From Chryseobacterium hagamense (GTDB lineage: Bacteria; Bacteroidota; Bacteroidia; Flavobacteriales; Weeksellaceae), in assembly GCF_007991455.1 (NCBI RefSeq), contig NZ_BJYJ01000005.1, positions 124,001-188,000 of the forward strand: DNA of 64,000 nt, read 5' to 3'. Below, piece after piece: positions 26,203 through 34,531 of this stretch. Position 1 is the stretch's first letter. Every line of letters begins with the position of its first letter. Below the pieces are notes generated by a model. That model saw nothing but the letters and a program-made list of their open reading frames with translations. It did not search any database and was not told the DNA's origin. The position numbers and the translations under genes are program-made.

Positions 26203-27960
26203 ATGAAAAGATTCCTTTTTTTATTCGTTATCGGTTTTCTGTTGCAGTCCTGTGCAAGAGTGGGTTCGCCTATCGGCGGGTCGAAAGATACGCTGGCTCC
26301 GAAGTTTTTAAGCTCCAATATTGATACGACGAGAGTAAATGTCCCGACGGATATTAAGGAACTCCGCCTTGATTTTGATGAATATGTGACGCTGAAAGAT
26401 GTCAGCAAAAACCTGATCATTTCTCCGCCGATCAAGAATATTACGCGGATCATCCCATCGAATATTGCCAATAAATTCATCCTGATCCAGTGGAAAGATA
26501 CATTGCAGGCCAATACCACCTACAACTTTAATTTCGGAAATTCCATCGGCGATAATAATGAGGGGAATATCCTGCGGTATTTCAACTTTGCTTTTTCTAC
26601 AGGAAGTAAACTGGATGATCTTTACATCAGTGGTGAAATTAAAGATGCTTTATCCACCAAAAAGCCCGGTGAAAATAAATACGTCGTGGGACTGTACCAG
26701 GTGAAGGATACCATGAATTACAGACAGAAGCCATATTATATTACCAAAGTTGATGATGACGGCTATTTTGAACTGAACTACCTGTCGCCGGGAAAATATA
26801 GGATTGTTGCTTTTGAAGATGAAAACGGAAATTCCATTTATGATCCCGGAAAAGAAAAAGTAGGTTTCCAGAAAGACGAAGTGGTCGTGGAAAAATCAAT
26901 CTCAGGACTGAATCTTAAATTATATCCTTCCAGAAAGCCGGTAAAATACCTGGAGATGAAAGAAATTCCGGGAGGCGTGCAGATGGCGTTTGAAGGAAAG
27001 CCGGAAGAAGTAAGGGTTCAGCCTTTAAATGAAAAAATAAAGGATTACAAAGTGACCCACGCTCCGAAATCCGATACGGTGAGAATCTGGTTTGATGCGG
27101 TAAAAAGCGATGTCGGGCAAACGACCACGGAAAACCTGAAATTCGGTTATAATGCCGGAGTCGGCAAAAAAGACTCCCTGTACAACGCTTCACTGTTCTA
27201 TAAGTACAATACCAAAAACGCAATGGACATTAACAGTGATAATGGTGGCAGCCTGCTTCCGCCGGGAGAAGACTTTAAGATGGTGTCCAATTATTATATC
27301 GATAAGCTCAATACGGATAAATGGATTTTCAGGGCGGCGGGCGACAGTCTGAACACCCTTCCTTTTACAGCACGGATCTCAGAGAAGAATCCTTATCAGA
27401 TTCTGGTAAAGGCAGATTTCGTAGCCGGTAAAAAATACCAGCTTACCGTTCCGAAAGAAACCGTTTCTTCTTTCTATGCTAAAAATTTCCAGTCGAAGCG
27501 TTTCGATTTTGAAGCGGATAAAGTGGAAAACTACGGAAGTCTGAAATTCATCCTGCAGAATGCGCCTGCCTCCAGCTATTGGATTCAGCTGCTGGATACG
27601 TCGGATAAAGTTCTTTACCAGAAATATACGAAAGGCAGTGAAGTGAAATTCGATATCCTGAAACCCGGTGAATACATCGTGAGGATCCTTGTGGACAACA
27701 ACGGGAACGGCTATTGGGACGAATCGGACTTTCAGAACAACGCTTTTGCAGAAGATTCTTACATCTACTATAAAACGGCCGTGGTACGTCCGCTTTGGGA
27801 CAGCAATGAAAACTGGGACCTGAAAGACACCCGGGTATTGGATACGTCAAAATTAAGCTTTCCGAAGACCAATACCGCGACTCCGAAAGATACCAAGAAG
27901 CCTGATCTGAAAAGCAACAATACCCTGCTTTCTCCTGCCGGATCAACACTGACGAGATAA
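26203..27960 (+). CDS. Ig-like (Big_5) domain lipoprotein
   Basis: A 585-aa protein. The Met at 26203 starts a lipoprotein signal (MKRFLFLFVIGFLLQSC); the upstream Met at 26155 is inside the previous gene. Residues about 28-125 form a Big_5 type Ig-like domain (LRLDFDEYVTLKDVSKNLI, TTYNFNFGNSIGDNNEGN). Two SdrD/CNA-B-like segments each show the pattern LxPGxYxIxxxxDxNxNxxxD (at about residue 195, and again near 500). Surface or periplasmic location is expected. The heme-binding protein gene follows after one base, so they are probably cotranscribed. Confidence 0.82.
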   Translation: MKRFLFLFVIGFLLQSCARVGSPIGGSKDTLAPKFLSSNIDTTRVNVPTDIKELRLDFDEYVTLKDVSKNLIISPPIKNITRIIPSNIANKFILIQWKDTLQANTTYNFNFGNSIGDNNEGNILRYFNFAFSTGSKLDDLYISGEIKDALSTKKPGENKYVVGLYQVKDTMNYRQKPYYITKVDDDGYFELNYLSPGKYRIVAFEDENGNSIYDPGKEKVGFQKDEVVVEKSISGLNLKLYPSRKPVKYLEMKEIPGGVQMAFEGKPEEVRVQPLNEKIKDYKVTHAPKSDTVRIWFDAVKSDVGQTTTENLKFGYNAGVGKKDSLYNASLFYKYNTKNAMDINSDNGGSLLPPGEDFKMVSNYYIDKLNTDKWIFRAAGDSLNTLPFTARISEKNPYQILVKADFVAGKKYQLTVPKETVSSFYAKNFQSKRFDFEADKVENYGSLKFILQNAPASSYWIQLLDTSDKVLYQKYTKGSEVKFDILKPGEYIVRILVDNNGNGYWDESDFQNNAFAEDSYIYYKTAVVRPLWDSNENWDLKDTRVLDTSKLSFPKTNTATPKDTKKPDLKSNNTLLSPAGSTLTR

Positions 27961-27961
27961 T

Positions 27962-28420
27962 ATGAAAACGTTTAAAAAAATCCTGTTATGGAGCCTGATC
28001 GGGTTTGCCATGATTCAGTTTATCCCGACGGATAAGGTTAATCCGCCGGTGGACCGTAAAGCCAATTTTACCGATATCCGGAAAACACCGGCAAAGATCC
28101 AGGGATTGCTGAAGGGAGCCTGTTACGATTGTCATTCCTACGAAACCGTTTATCCCAAATACGCATACATAGCACCGGTCTCATGGTCGGTAAAAAGCCA
28201 TGTGAATGAAGGACGGGAACATCTAAACTTTTCCGTCTGGGGAACATATAATAGGGATCTGAAGGAAAGCATGCTGAATAAGGCAGTTCAGACCATTCAG
28301 AATAAAACGATGCCGATGCCTGGTTATATCGTTTACCATAAAGAAGCCAATTTATCCGATGCAGAACGGGCCTTATTGGTTAAATATTTTGATGAAATAC
28401 TTAAATCGGGATCGTATTGA
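27962..28420 (+). CDS. Haem-binding domain protein (CxxCH)
   Basis: A 152-aa protein with an N-terminal membrane anchor or signal (ILLWSLIGFAMIQFI) and a single c-type motif CYDCH at about residue 55, followed by SYETVYPKYAYIAPVSW and a C-terminal MPMPGYIVYHKEANLS. This fits the Haem_bd (PF14376) family, in which the Met of MPxP is a candidate axial ligand. It should be translocated and face the periplasm. Its redox partner is unknown. Confidence 0.87.
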   Translation: MKTFKKILLWSLIGFAMIQFIPTDKVNPPVDRKANFTDIRKTPAKIQGLLKGACYDCHSYETVYPKYAYIAPVSWSVKSHVNEGREHLNFSVWGTYNRDLKESMLNKAVQTIQNKTMPMPGYIVYHKEANLSDAERALLVKYFDEILKSGSY

Positions 28421-28444
28421 ATAATGTGAATTCGAATCAGGACT

Positions 28445-28889
28445 CGGATTAACAGACTGGTGAGGGAAGCGGGATGCCGAAGGTTTCTCTTGGCAAAAAT
28501 ACAATTACGAAATTGATAATCAGACGAAGCCGTTATCCGTTCTTTCAAAAAATCATTCTGTTTAAACCCCTGACTTGACAGTCTTATTTTTTTTAGTTAA
28601 ATAAACAAGGAATACCATTGAGTACCTCTGGATTCACTTTGTTTTAAAGCCCGGAAGAGATGGCTTTTAACAGAATAGGGTAAAATACCATCAGAAGCAT
28701 TATAATGAAATCAGGTAATGAACCGGAAGGAGAAAATGGGAAGTCGGAATTTTCTTTTATTAAGAACGAAATTGTTTGTGATCATATCGAAAAGAATGCT
28801 ATTTAAAATCCTGACTGAATTGGTATTAATCTTATTTTAGTTAAGGAGGTGCCTGATTACAGGTTGAATACGGTTGGATTTTACATTAA
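28445..28889 (+). repeat. Convergent-gap repeat, copy B (composite)
   Basis: This lies in the 525-bp gap between the haem-binding and NUDIX genes, which converge; no ORF is seen. It shares with copies A and C: AACAGACTGGTGAGGGAAG head, GGATGCCGAAGG, TTGTTTTAAAGCCCGGAAG, a degenerate AGGGTAAAATACC hairpin, TTTAAAATCCTGACTGAAT and GATTACAGGTTGAATACG tail. A second CTGACTT...TTTTTTAGTTAAA tail at 28567-28604 suggests two truncated copies in tandem. Confidence 0.65.
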
Positions 28890-28891
28890 AT

Positions 28892-28925
28892 AAAAATCCC
28901 CGCAGGTTCTTCATCTGCGGGGATT
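28892..28925 (-). terminator. Intrinsic terminator after the NUDIX/xerD genes
   Basis: AATCCCCGCAG pairs perfectly with CTGCGGGGATT (11-bp stem). The A-run at 28892-28896 gives a U-run on the minus strand. It lies 21 nt past the NUDIX stop. Confidence 0.85.
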
Positions 28926-28945
28926 GTAATATTTTAAGAGAATAA

Positions 28946-29461
28946 TCAGATCTTCTTCAGGTATTCTTTAAAAAATGTTTTCTGAGAATCAAAAGCCAGA
29001 TCATCCACTTGAAGAGTCTGTAAAGGAATCCAGACGGCTTCCGATATTTCGGAAAGCTCCAGGTTCACTTCAAATTTCTCCGGAACGTTATATTCATAAA
29101 AAAGATCGATGGTGTGGTAATCCATTTCTTTATACTGATACACGTTCGGAAGACTGGCGAGGTATTTTAAACCGGATAAATCAACCGCCAGCTGCAATTC
29201 TTCGAAAAGTTCCCTTTTACAGGCTTCCTCAGCGCTTTCCCCCGGATCTACAAAGCCCCCGGCAAGATCCAGCTTTCCCTTTTTCGGATCCCTGTTCCTC
29301 CGTGTCAGGTAAACTTCATCCTGATGCCGGATCACCACCGCTACCGCACCGGCCACATTGTTGTACAATGTGAAATTGCAGTCAGGACAGCTCCATTTTT
29401 TCTCTCCGTCCCATTTAAGGGATTCCTTACCGCAGTTCGGGCAGTATTTCAGTGTTTTCAT
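28946..29461 (-). CDS. NUDIX hydrolase with zinc ribbon
   Basis: A 171-aa protein. The N-terminal zinc ribbon has CPNCGKESL and CPDCNFTLY (four Cys), as in NADH pyrophosphatase-like NUDIX enzymes. The NUDIX box is GGFVDPGESAEEACKRELFEE, matching GX5EX7REUXEE with hydrophobic U. It hydrolyses a nucleoside diphosphate linked to another moiety; the exact substrate cannot be told from sequence. The ATG overlaps the xerD stop by 4 nt, so it is translated with xerD. Confidence 0.88.
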   Translation of the reverse strand: MKTLKYCPNCGKESLKWDGEKKWSCPDCNFTLYNNVAGAVAVVIRHQDEVYLTRRNRDPKKGKLDLAGGFVDPGESAEEACKRELFEELQLAVDLSGLKYLASLPNVYQYKEMDYHTIDLFYEYNVPEKFEVNLELSEISEAVWIPLQTLQVDDLAFDSQKTFFKEYLKKI

Positions 29462-30372
29462 TGCGTGATTTTAGCATTTCTCGGATGATACGTGAGGATT
29501 ACATCACGAAGTTCTTCCGTTTTCAGATGGGTATACACCTGGGTCGTGGTAATGCTGGAATGGCCCAGCATCTCCTGGATAAAACGGAGGTCGGCCCCGT
29601 TCTGAAGCAGATGGGTAGCAAAAGAATGACGGAAGGTGTGCGGTGAAATTTTCTTGCTTACACCGGCCTTATCAGTCAGTTCCTTAATAATTAAAAATAC
29701 GATGACCCTGGACATCGATGTTCCGCGGCTGTTCAGGAATAAGGTATCCTCATGCTTCCGGTTGACCTTGCTTTTGGAACGGATATCGTTGATGTAGCAT
29801 TTGATCAGCTCTGCGGTATAATCGGCCAGGGGAACAAAACGTACTTTGTTTCCTTTTCCGACTACTTTGATATACTGTTCTTTAAAATTGATATTGGAAA
29901 TCTTCAGGTCGATCAGTTCTGAAACGCGCAGCCCACAGCCGTACAGGACTTCGATGATGCACTGGTTTCTTTTACCGAGATCTGTACTGATTTCTATGGC
30001 GCCGATAATCTTATTGATATCGGTAAGGCTCAAGGTATCCGGAAGATAAAGACCTAGTTTAGGGCCTTCCAGCAGAGAGGCCGGATTATCTTCGCGGCAT
30101 TCGTCCTCCAAAAGAAATTTGAAAAATGCTTTAATGGAAGAGATCCATCTTGCCTGCGATCTTTCGCTGAATTTCTGTTTGGAAAGGTTGAAGATGTATT
30201 CCTGCAGATTTTCATAGTCGATTGAATCCGGACCCATATTTTCCAGATCTCCTTCTGCATATTCTTTTAATTTTTTGATGTCCCTGATGTAGGCATCTAA
30301 TGTGTTTTCTGAAAAGTTTCTTTCAAAACGTAGGAAGATTTCAAAATCCTTAATTTTTTCATCCCAAGTCAT
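29458..30372 (-). CDS. xerD: Tyrosine recombinase XerD
   Basis: A 304-aa site-specific recombinase for chromosome-dimer resolution. It has an N-terminal SAM-like core-binding domain (residues 1-90: FEIFLRFERNFSENTLDAY) and a C-terminal catalytic domain. The catalytic residues are Arg in GCGLRVSELIDL, His and Arg in HTFRHSFATHLL, His in LGHSSITTTQ and the Tyr of VYTH. The housekeeping context (with NUDIX and dCMP deaminase) and normal length favour XerD over a mobile-element integrase. The symbol could also be read as xerC by strict phylogeny. Confidence 0.9.
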   Translation of the reverse strand: MTWDEKIKDFEIFLRFERNFSENTLDAYIRDIKKLKEYAEGDLENMGPDSIDYENLQEYIFNLSKQKFSERSQARWISSIKAFFKFLLEDECREDNPASLLEGPKLGLYLPDTLSLTDINKIIGAIEISTDLGKRNQCIIEVLYGCGLRVSELIDLKISNINFKEQYIKVVGKGNKVRFVPLADYTAELIKCYINDIRSKSKVNRKHEDTLFLNSRGTSMSRVIVFLIIKELTDKAGVSKKISPHTFRHSFATHLLQNGADLRFIQEMLGHSSITTTQVYTHLKTEELRDVILTYHPRNAKITQ

Positions 30373-30379
30373 TGGTGTG

Positions 30380-30802
30380 TTATTTTTTTAGTTCATAATC
30401 CGAAATTTGTTCTATTTCAACTTGATGGTTTTTTAAAAATGATATTCCGTCTTCGTCCGAATACTCGTTGATGTAGACCAGCCGGGTAATTCCTGCCTGC
30501 AGGATCAGTTTGCTGCATTCTTTACACGGAGAAAGCGTTAAATACAGGGTAGCCCCTTTGGCAGACTGTGTGGAAGCGGCCAGTTTTAAAATGGCATTCG
30601 CTTCGGCGTGCAGCACATACCAGTGGGTATTGCCTTCGGGGTCCTCACAGCAGTTTTCAAATCCTGAGGGGGTACCATTATAACCATCTGAAATAATCAT
30701 CCTATCTTTTACGATAAGAGCTCCTACCTGCTTTCGTTTACAGTAGGAAAGTTGTGCCCATTCCTGGGCCATTTTTAGATAAGCTTTATCAAACTTATTC
30801 AT
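30380..30802 (-). CDS. Deoxycytidylate (dCMP) deaminase family protein
   Basis: A 140-aa zinc-dependent deaminase producing dUMP for thymidylate synthesis. Zinc ligands and catalytic Glu are in LHAEANAI (HAE) and SPCKEC (PCxxC). The KRKQVGALIV and DGYNGTPSGFENCCE segments are characteristic of dCMP/ComEB-type enzymes rather than riboside deaminases. It lies 7 nt upstream of xerD on the same strand, so a three-gene operon with xerD and NUDIX is likely. Confidence 0.88.
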   Translation of the reverse strand: MNKFDKAYLKMAQEWAQLSYCKRKQVGALIVKDRMIISDGYNGTPSGFENCCEDPEGNTHWYVLHAEANAILKLAASTQSAKGATLYLTLSPCKECSKLILQAGITRLVYINEYSDEDGISFLKNHQVEIEQISDYELKK

Positions 30803-30849
30803 ACAGCAGCATTGTTGGTTTTCGAAATAATTTGTATTAAGGGTAAAAA

Positions 30850-31617
30850 TCAGAAGCCGGGTTTTCTTTTTTCAAGAAAGGCCGAGACTCCTTCTTTTTT
30901 ATCGTCCGTTTCAAAAAGCTCTCCGAAATATCTGATTTCGGTTTCAAAGCCTTTATCCGTGTCCGAAAGGTTGATGGCATGAATTGCTTTTGAAATCGCC
31001 ATGGGTGAATTGTTGGCAATGGTCTTGGCTAATTCTTTTGTCTTCGTTAATAATTCTTCAATAGGGTAGACCTCATTGACCAGGCCGGTTTCTTTCGCTT
31101 TTGCGGCGGGCACCATTTTGGCGGAGAAGATCATTTCGTTGGCAATACCTTTTCCGACAAGCTTCGGCAACCGCTGGGTTCCTCCGTAACCCGGGATGAG
31201 TCCCAGCGTCACTTCAGGAAGTCCGAGTTTCGCGTTTTCCGATGCATATCTGATGTGGCATGCCATGGCAAGCTCAAGACCACCGCCTAAGGCAAAACCG
31301 TTTACGGCTGCAATAACGGGCTTGGTCATCTTTTCGATTTTATTGAATAAAGAGTTTTGTCCGTTGCGGGCAAGTTCTTCTGCCTGATCCTGTCCGAAAT
31401 CACTGAATTCTTTAATATCGGCACCGGCAACGAAAGATTTTTCGCCGCTTCCGGTAATGATAATAACCCTGCAGGTGGTATCGGAATTCAATTCGTCCAG
31501 GACTGAACTAAGTTCACTGATTGTTTTGGCATTCAGTGCATTCAAGCTTTCAGGTCTGTTTATTGTAATGATAGAAAGTCTATCCTCTTTTTGCAATAAT
31601 ATATTTTCGTAACTCAT
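30850..31617 (-). CDS. Enoyl-CoA hydratase/isomerase (crotonase)
   Basis: A 255-aa crotonase of normal length. The oxyanion-hole and catalytic segments are KSFVAGADIKEF, VNGFALGGGLELAMAC (first Glu) and LPEVTLGLIPGYGGTQRL (second Glu). Both glutamates needed for hydration are present, so true enoyl-CoA hydratase activity in beta-oxidation is likely. No other fatty-acid genes are adjacent. It is followed after 47 nt by the dCMP deaminase gene on the same strand. Confidence 0.9.
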   Translation of the reverse strand: MSYENILLQKEDRLSIITINRPESLNALNAKTISELSSVLDELNSDTTCRVIIITGSGEKSFVAGADIKEFSDFGQDQAEELARNGQNSLFNKIEKMTKPVIAAVNGFALGGGLELAMACHIRYASENAKLGLPEVTLGLIPGYGGTQRLPKLVGKGIANEMIFSAKMVPAAKAKETGLVNEVYPIEELLTKTKELAKTIANNSPMAISKAIHAINLSDTDKGFETEIRYFGELFETDDKKEGVSAFLEKRKPGF

Positions 31618-31664
31618 TTTCCACTAATAAAATATTATTCCGCGCAAATTATGAAATTTTTTAC

Positions 31665-31700
31665 AAAAAAAAGGAAAAAGCATTGATCTTTTTTCCTTTT
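31665..31700 (-). terminator. Intrinsic terminator after katA
   Basis: AAAAGGAAAAAG and CTTTTTTCCTTTT form a 12-bp stem around CATTGAT, with an A-run on the left that is a U-run on the minus strand. It lies 25 nt past the katA stop. Confidence 0.75.
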
Positions 31701-31724
31701 AACAAAAATTATATTTTAAACTCG

Positions 31725-33212
31725 TTATTTCGTATGGTTCATCATGTTGGCGTCAATAACAACACTGAGTTGGGATGCGACTTTCATGCCAAGCTCGATA
31801 TTGGCTCTGAAGAAATGGCACAGCTGACGGTTGATGATTTCATCTTTTTTTGGCCCGTTAATCTGTTTCATACTGGCTACAATATTGTTTACAAGACTAT
31901 GCCGCTCTTCGGGGCTCATGGCCTTTGAATAGAGTAATCCCGGCTGCGTATAATGGTCGTCGTCATTTTCATTTCGGTTATAGGCGGCTACATGGGCGCT
32001 GTCCAGTTCATATTCGTAGCTTTTATAAGCATAATCCGGTTTGATATCGTCGAAGCTGTTCGGATGGTAATTCGGTTTGTCCTGATACTGGCTGGAATCT
32101 GCCATAAAGCCGTCTCTCTGGTAATTGTTTACGGCAAAAGGGCAGCGGTTCACTTCCAGTTGATGGGCATTTACACCAACTCGGTAGCGGTGGGCATCCG
32201 GGTAGGAAAACAATCTGCTCTGAAGCATCTTGTCCGGTGAAAAGCTGATCCCGTTGATCAGGTGGCTCGGCGAAAAAACCGATTGTTCCACGTGCGCAAA
32301 GTAGTTCACAGGAATTTCGTTCAGCTCCATTTCTCCCACTTCGATCATCGGGAAATCATCATGGAACCATACTTTGGTAATATCGAAAGGATTCCACCGG
32401 AAATCACGGGCCTGCTCTTCCGTCATGACCTGGATATACATGGTCCATTTAGGAAAGTTGCCTTCTTCAATGGCATTGCAAAGGTCTTCCTGCGCAAAAT
32501 CCGGATTTTCACCTGCCATTTTTACGGCTTCATCATTGGTAAAGTTTTTAATGCCCTGCTTCGTTACGAAATGGAATTTCACCCAGATCCTTTCATTTTT
32601 ATCATTGATCATGGAATAGGTATGCGAGCCGAAGCCGTGCATGTGCCGGTAACCGTAGGGGGTTCCCCGGTCGGACATCAGGATCAGGACCTGGTGGAGC
32701 GATTCGGGGTTCAGGCTCCAGAAATCCCACATCATCGTGGCACTTTTCAGGTTGGTTTTCGGAACCCTTTTCTGGGTATGGATAAAGTCCGGAAATTTTT
32801 TGCCGTCCTTAATGAAAAATACCGGGGTATTGTTTCCTACAAGATCCCAGTTTCCGTCTTCCGTATAGAATTTAAGGGCAAAACCTCTCGGATCCCTTGC
32901 TGTATCTGCGCTTCCTTTTTCGCCGCCGACGGTAGAAAACCGGGCAAACATCCTGCATGAATTTCCTACTTTCGAAAATAATCCGGCTTTGGTATATCGG
33001 GTAATGTCGTGGGTAACCGTAAATGTTCCGTAAGCACCTGTTCCTTTGGCATGAACGATCCTTTCCGGAATTCTTTCCCGCACAAAATGGGCCAGGTTTT
33101 CCTGCAGGATAAAATCCTGCATCAGGACCGGACCTCTCGGGCCTACCGTCTGCGAATCCTGGTGTTCATAATAGGGTGAACCATTGCTTAAGGTTAATTT
33201 TTTAGAATCCAT
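31725..33212 (-). CDS. katA: Catalase (small-subunit, clade 3 type)
   Basis: Breaks down hydrogen peroxide. The 495-aa length is that of small-subunit haem catalases. The active-site motif is RIPERIVHAKGTGAYG, containing the distal His and preceded by the substrate channel. The proximal haem ligand is Tyr in RLFSYPDAHRYRVG. The distal Asn lies in WDLVGNNTPVFF. There is no signal peptide, so it is cytoplasmic. The gene faces oxyR across a 134-nt divergent region and is probably induced by OxyR; no confident OxyR box could be read. Confidence 0.97.
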   Translation of the reverse strand: MDSKKLTLSNGSPYYEHQDSQTVGPRGPVLMQDFILQENLAHFVRERIPERIVHAKGTGAYGTFTVTHDITRYTKAGLFSKVGNSCRMFARFSTVGGEKGSADTARDPRGFALKFYTEDGNWDLVGNNTPVFFIKDGKKFPDFIHTQKRVPKTNLKSATMMWDFWSLNPESLHQVLILMSDRGTPYGYRHMHGFGSHTYSMINDKNERIWVKFHFVTKQGIKNFTNDEAVKMAGENPDFAQEDLCNAIEEGNFPKWTMYIQVMTEEQARDFRWNPFDITKVWFHDDFPMIEVGEMELNEIPVNYFAHVEQSVFSPSHLINGISFSPDKMLQSRLFSYPDAHRYRVGVNAHQLEVNRCPFAVNNYQRDGFMADSSQYQDKPNYHPNSFDDIKPDYAYKSYEYELDSAHVAAYNRNENDDDHYTQPGLLYSKAMSPEERHSLVNNIVASMKQINGPKKDEIINRQLCHFFRANIELGMKVASQLSVVIDANMMNHTK

Positions 33213-33297
33213 AATAGTTGCAATTTGTATAAAATATTTTCGGAGTGGTATTTGATGATGTAAAGGTAGTAATAATCAAAATTACTTGAATTTTTAA

Positions 33298-33326
33298 TTG
33301 TCAATACCAAAAACATTTTATCTTTG
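33298..33326 (+). promoter_or_regulatory. Promoter of oxyR
   Basis: TTG (33298-33300), an 18-bp spacer and TATCTTTG (33319-33326) give a full flavobacterial promoter ending 20 nt before the oxyR ATG. Confidence 0.75.
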
Positions 33327-33346
33327 TAATAGATAATATTAATCAG

Positions 33347-34297
33347 ATGAACATTCAGCAACTGGAGTATCTTATCGCTGTGGATAAGTACAAGCATTTC
33401 GGGAAAGCAGCTCAGGCGTGCTTTATTACCCAGCCTACATTAAGTGCCATGATACAGAAATTCGAGGATGAACTGGATGTAAAGGTTTTTGACCGTACCA
33501 CGCATCCGATCCGGACAACGGATGTGGGACTTCAGATTATCGATCAGGCCAAAGTGATTATAGAATCTGTCAATGAACTGAAGAATAAGGCCAATCTGCT
33601 GAACAATATCCTGGGAGGAACCATTAATATCGGAATTATCCCAACTGTGTCTTCATTCATTTTACCGACTGAGATTTTCAAGTTCCTGAAAGACAATCCG
33701 AAAATCCAGATGAACGTTAAGGAAATGACAACCGATAATATTATCAAATCCTTAAAAGCAGGGGAACTGGATGCCGGAATCATCTCGACGCCGTATGATG
33801 CGGCGGATGAATTTTATCAGGATTTCCTGTTCAACGAAGAACTGATGATCTACAGTTCCGAAACCGAAAACCATAAGAAAAATTCCTATGTAGTTCCGGA
33901 AGAGCTGAATGTGGAAAAAGTATGGCTTCTGGAAGAAGGAAACTGCCTGAGAAACCAGTTTGAAAACATCTGTCACCTGAAAGAAAATACCCTGAAACCC
34001 AAAAACCTCGATTTTCTGGCTTCCAATATTCAGACTCTGGTGCACATGGTAGATAAAGTAGGCGGAATCAGTATTTTGCCGGAGCTTGCCCTGAACCAGC
34101 TTTCCGAACAGCAGAAAGAAAACGTCTACCGTTTCAAGAAGCCTTTTCCGTACCGTGAAATCAGCATTATCTACTACAAGCCGACCTTCAAGCAGAAAAT
34201 TATTGACGAATTATCACATTCGATCCGTACTTCTTTGGAAAAAAAGCTGAATTACCATAAAAGCCCGAAAGAATTCGTAAGTATAAAACCCCAATAG
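33347..34297 (+). CDS. oxyR: OxyR-type LysR regulator (hydrogen peroxide sensor)
   Basis: A 316-aa LysR protein. The N-terminal winged helix-turn-helix (residues 1-60: HFGKAAQACFITQPTLSAMI) is followed by the effector domain. The redox pair is Cys200 (EEGNCLRNQ) and Cys209 (ENICHL), nine residues apart, the same spacing and surrounding GxCLRxQ as the peroxide-sensing Cys199/Cys208 of E. coli OxyR. This strongly supports a peroxide sensor. It is divergent from katA, its likely target, and has a good promoter of its own. Confidence 0.94.
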   Translation: MNIQQLEYLIAVDKYKHFGKAAQACFITQPTLSAMIQKFEDELDVKVFDRTTHPIRTTDVGLQIIDQAKVIIESVNELKNKANLLNNILGGTINIGIIPTVSSFILPTEIFKFLKDNPKIQMNVKEMTTDNIIKSLKAGELDAGIISTPYDAADEFYQDFLFNEELMIYSSETENHKKNSYVVPEELNVEKVWLLEEGNCLRNQFENICHLKENTLKPKNLDFLASNIQTLVHMVDKVGGISILPELALNQLSEQQKENVYRFKKPFPYREISIIYYKPTFKQKIIDELSHSIRTSLEKKLNYHKSPKEFVSIKPQ

Positions 34298-34363
34298 TTT
34301 TTTATCGGCAGCCGGTTGTTAAACCGCTAATTTCAAGAAAATTATAATTAACCGGCAAAAATT

Positions 34364-34393
34364 TTGAGTATTAGAAAATAGTACTTAAATTTG
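34364..34393 (+). promoter_or_regulatory. Promoter of the metK leader
   Basis: TTG (34364-34366), a 19-bp spacer and TAAATTTG (34386-34393) match the flavobacterial consensus. The expected start site, about 34399-34401, lies just ahead of the SAM-II-like aptamer. Confidence 0.75.
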
Positions 34394-34404
34394 CCAACGT
34401 TTAC

Positions 34405-34459
34405 GGACGAGGAAAAATTTGACCTGATTGCAACCTCTATAAAAAAATGCTAAAACAGT
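34405..34459 (+). promoter_or_regulatory. SAM-II-like riboswitch
   Basis: GAGG (34409-34412) pairs with CCTC (34434-34437) around a loop containing TTTGACCTGATTGCAA. This is followed by an A-rich stretch and ATGCTAAAACAG. That order matches the SAM-II (metA motif) H-type pseudoknot: U-rich loop, CC plus TTGCA, then A-rich linker and GCTAAAA. CTG in the loop can pair with CAG at 34456-34458, where the classic element pairs CC with GG, which looks like compensation. Position, directly after a promoter and ahead of metK, fits a SAM sensor. Confidence 0.75.
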
Positions 34460-34530
34460 ATTCTTTTTTAGGCCTTTCGACAATTATTCTTATTTTCCTC
34501 GTGAATTTTAATCTCAAACAAACAGAATAA
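34447..34530 (+). CDS. Short metK leader ORF (27 aa)
   Basis: An ATG within the 3' strand of the SAM-II-like pseudoknot opens a 27-codon frame, [20 protein letters not shown] and seven more residues. The frame ends TAA at 34528-34530, one base before the metK ATG. The middle is hydrophobic (a possible transmembrane or signal-like helix). No SD site is seen, which is usual here. If translated, its start would be masked when SAM folds the pseudoknot, and termination at metK would couple metK translation to it. It may also be a chance frame; conservation is the test. Confidence 0.45.
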   Translation: MLKQYSFLGLSTIILIFLVNFNLKQTE

Positions 34531-34531
34531 C

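Noticed and set aside
29458-30372. XerD considered as an integrase of a mobile island
   Set aside because: Normal XerC/D length, housekeeping neighbours, no tRNA or attachment repeats seen nearby.
32262-32960. 232-codon frame on the plus strand inside katA
   Set aside because: Antisense to a complete catalase with all catalytic motifs; no start context or domain.
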